From Acidobacteriaceae bacterium (GTDB lineage Bacteria; Acidobacteriota; Terriglobia; Terriglobales; Acidobacteriaceae), in NCBI GenBank assembly GCA_027307295.1, contig DAHUXF010000232.1, forward strand, positions 1 to 5,110: a stretch of DNA of 5,110 bases. Reading direction: 5' to 3'. Both the position numbers and the translations under genes were made by a program. Shown one piece after another: positions 4,457-5,110 of the stretch (positions are counted from its first letter, which is position 1; each line of letters starts with the position of its first letter). The notes beneath the pieces are model-generated. The model saw only the letters and a program-made list of their open reading frames with translations. It made no database searches and had not been told where the DNA came from.

Positions 4457-5110
4457 TCTGCGGGAACAATGTATAAAAATTCTCGGCAGTCTGTTGGCCG
4501 ATTTCCTCCTGGCCCATCCCGCGCAATTGGGCAATGGTAGCTGCCGTATTCACTACAAAGCCGGGCTCATTGCGCTTGCCGCGATGCGGCACGGGAGCCA
4601 GATAAGGCGAATCGGTCTCAATCAGCATGCGGTTCAGCGGGACGTGGCGCGCGGCTTCACGAATATTTTCCGCTTTAGGAAAGCTGACATTTCCGGCAAA
4701 GGAGATGTAAAAGCCCATCTCCAGCGCGGCCTGCGCATGCTTCCATTCACCAGTAAAGCAATGGAGAATTCCCGGCAGTCCGTGAGGCGACCAATGGTCG
4801 CGCAGCATTGCAAGAGTGTCGTCCCATGCGTTCTCACTGTTATTGCTGGGTCTGCAGTGGATGATGATCGGCAGCCGGGCGGCAGCGGCTGATTCCATCT
4901 GGCGGCGAAAGACTTCTTTCTGCACGTCACGCGGCGAATGGTCATAAAAGTAGTCGAGGCCAATTTCACCCCAGGCAATCAGTTTGGGATGCTGGGCCAG
5001 CCGCTCCATTTCAGCATAATCGGCGGCGGTGGCCACACTGGCTTCATGCGGATGCAGTCCGGTGCTGGCGAAAATCCAATCGTGTTGTTCGGCAATTTTC
5101 AGCGCGCAGT
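4449..5110 (-). CDS. tatD: TatD-family metal-dependent hydrolase/DNase (5' end beyond right edge)
   Basis: TatD-type enzymes are cytoplasmic TIM-barrel metallohydrolases of the amidohydrolase superfamily with nuclease activity, proposed in DNA repair or turnover. About 219 residues are visible of a usual 255-265. The N-terminal HxH strand is missing because the gene enters from beyond the right edge. Open frame continues to 5110 and reads STGLHPHEA just before the internal GTG at 5036, so that GTG is not the start. Landmarks follow in order: GEIGLDYFYDHSP with the metal-binding Glu, PIIIHCR, GILHCFTGE with its metal-ligand His, and IETDSPYLAPVPHRGKRNEP, the signature TDSP Asp and C-terminal loop. 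All visible family motifs are intact. It converges on the ceramidase-like gene. The symbol is given in the broad family sense, since paralogues YcfH and YjjV share these motifs. Confidence 0.92.
   Translation of the reverse strand, partial: CALKIAEQHDWIFASTGLHPHEASVATAADYAEMERLAQHPKLIAWGEIGLDYFYDHSPRDVQKEVFRRQMESAAAARLPIIIHCRPSNNSENAWDDTLAMLRDHWSPHGLPGILHCFTGEWKHAQAALEMGFYISFAGNVSFPKAENIREAARHVPLNRMLIETDSPYLAPVPHRGKRNEPGFVVNTAATIAQLRGMGQEEIGQQTAENFYTLFPQTR

Noticed and set aside
4244..4534. Minus-strand open frame of 96 codons across the convergent gap
   Set aside because: It overlaps the 3' end of tatD in another frame and is composed largely of the interspersed-repeat sequence, with no protein-family likeness.
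5034..5036. GTG as the start codon of tatD
   Set aside because: The frame stays open to the window edge and encodes the conserved STGLHPHEA segment, so the true start lies outside the window.

Overview
The window is a GC-rich bacterial chromosome segment. It holds seven recognisable protein-coding genes, two of them cut by the window edges. No RNA genes, CRISPR array, phage genes or transposase genes are visible. The gene types fit a free-living Gram-negative-type bacterium: an ArgR-controlled arginine gene, a SigK/RskA-type ECF sigma and anti-sigma pair, an exported metallo-beta-lactamase-fold hydrolase, a ceramidase-like membrane protein and TatD. Overall style, including the decameric interspersed repeat in an intergenic gap, suggests Acidobacteria (Terriglobia-like). 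That assignment is inference, since no rRNA or marker gene is present.

Left part (1-2235), all on the minus strand. Reading right to left, an ECF sigma factor (2235-1690) overlaps its membrane-anchored zinc-type anti-sigma factor (1693-881) by 4 nt. A short gap (777-880) follows. It carries a small terminator-like hairpin and then a strong sigma-70-type promoter overlapped by two ARG-box-like palindromes. These precede argR (718-278), whose stop codon overlaps the start of argC (278 to beyond the left edge). This reads as a stress or envelope-signalling operon followed by an autoregulated arginine-biosynthesis operon.

Middle part (2236-4247). A 170-bp divergent intergenic region with a perfect 7-bp-arm inverted repeat separates the sigma factor from a plus-strand pair: a secreted MBL-fold hydrolase (2406-3407) and, 24 nt later, a seven-helix ceramidase/CREST-type hydrolase (3432-4247). 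The pair is likely co-transcribed. Its position next to the sigma/anti-sigma module makes it a candidate target of that sigma factor.

Right part (4248-5110). The plus-strand pair converges with a minus-strand tatD gene (4449 to beyond the right edge). The 201-bp gap contains interspersed-repeat material: a CACCGAGG/CACGGAGA motif, a degenerate 10-bp periodic stretch and three perfectly phased ATCTGCG heptamers. An 11-bp direct repeat bounds the gap and contains the stop codons of both convergent genes.

I see no convincing new multi-gene system. The points most worth a second look are the repeat-bounded insertion-like segment, the sigma-factor-linked hydrolase pair and the divergent inverted repeat.
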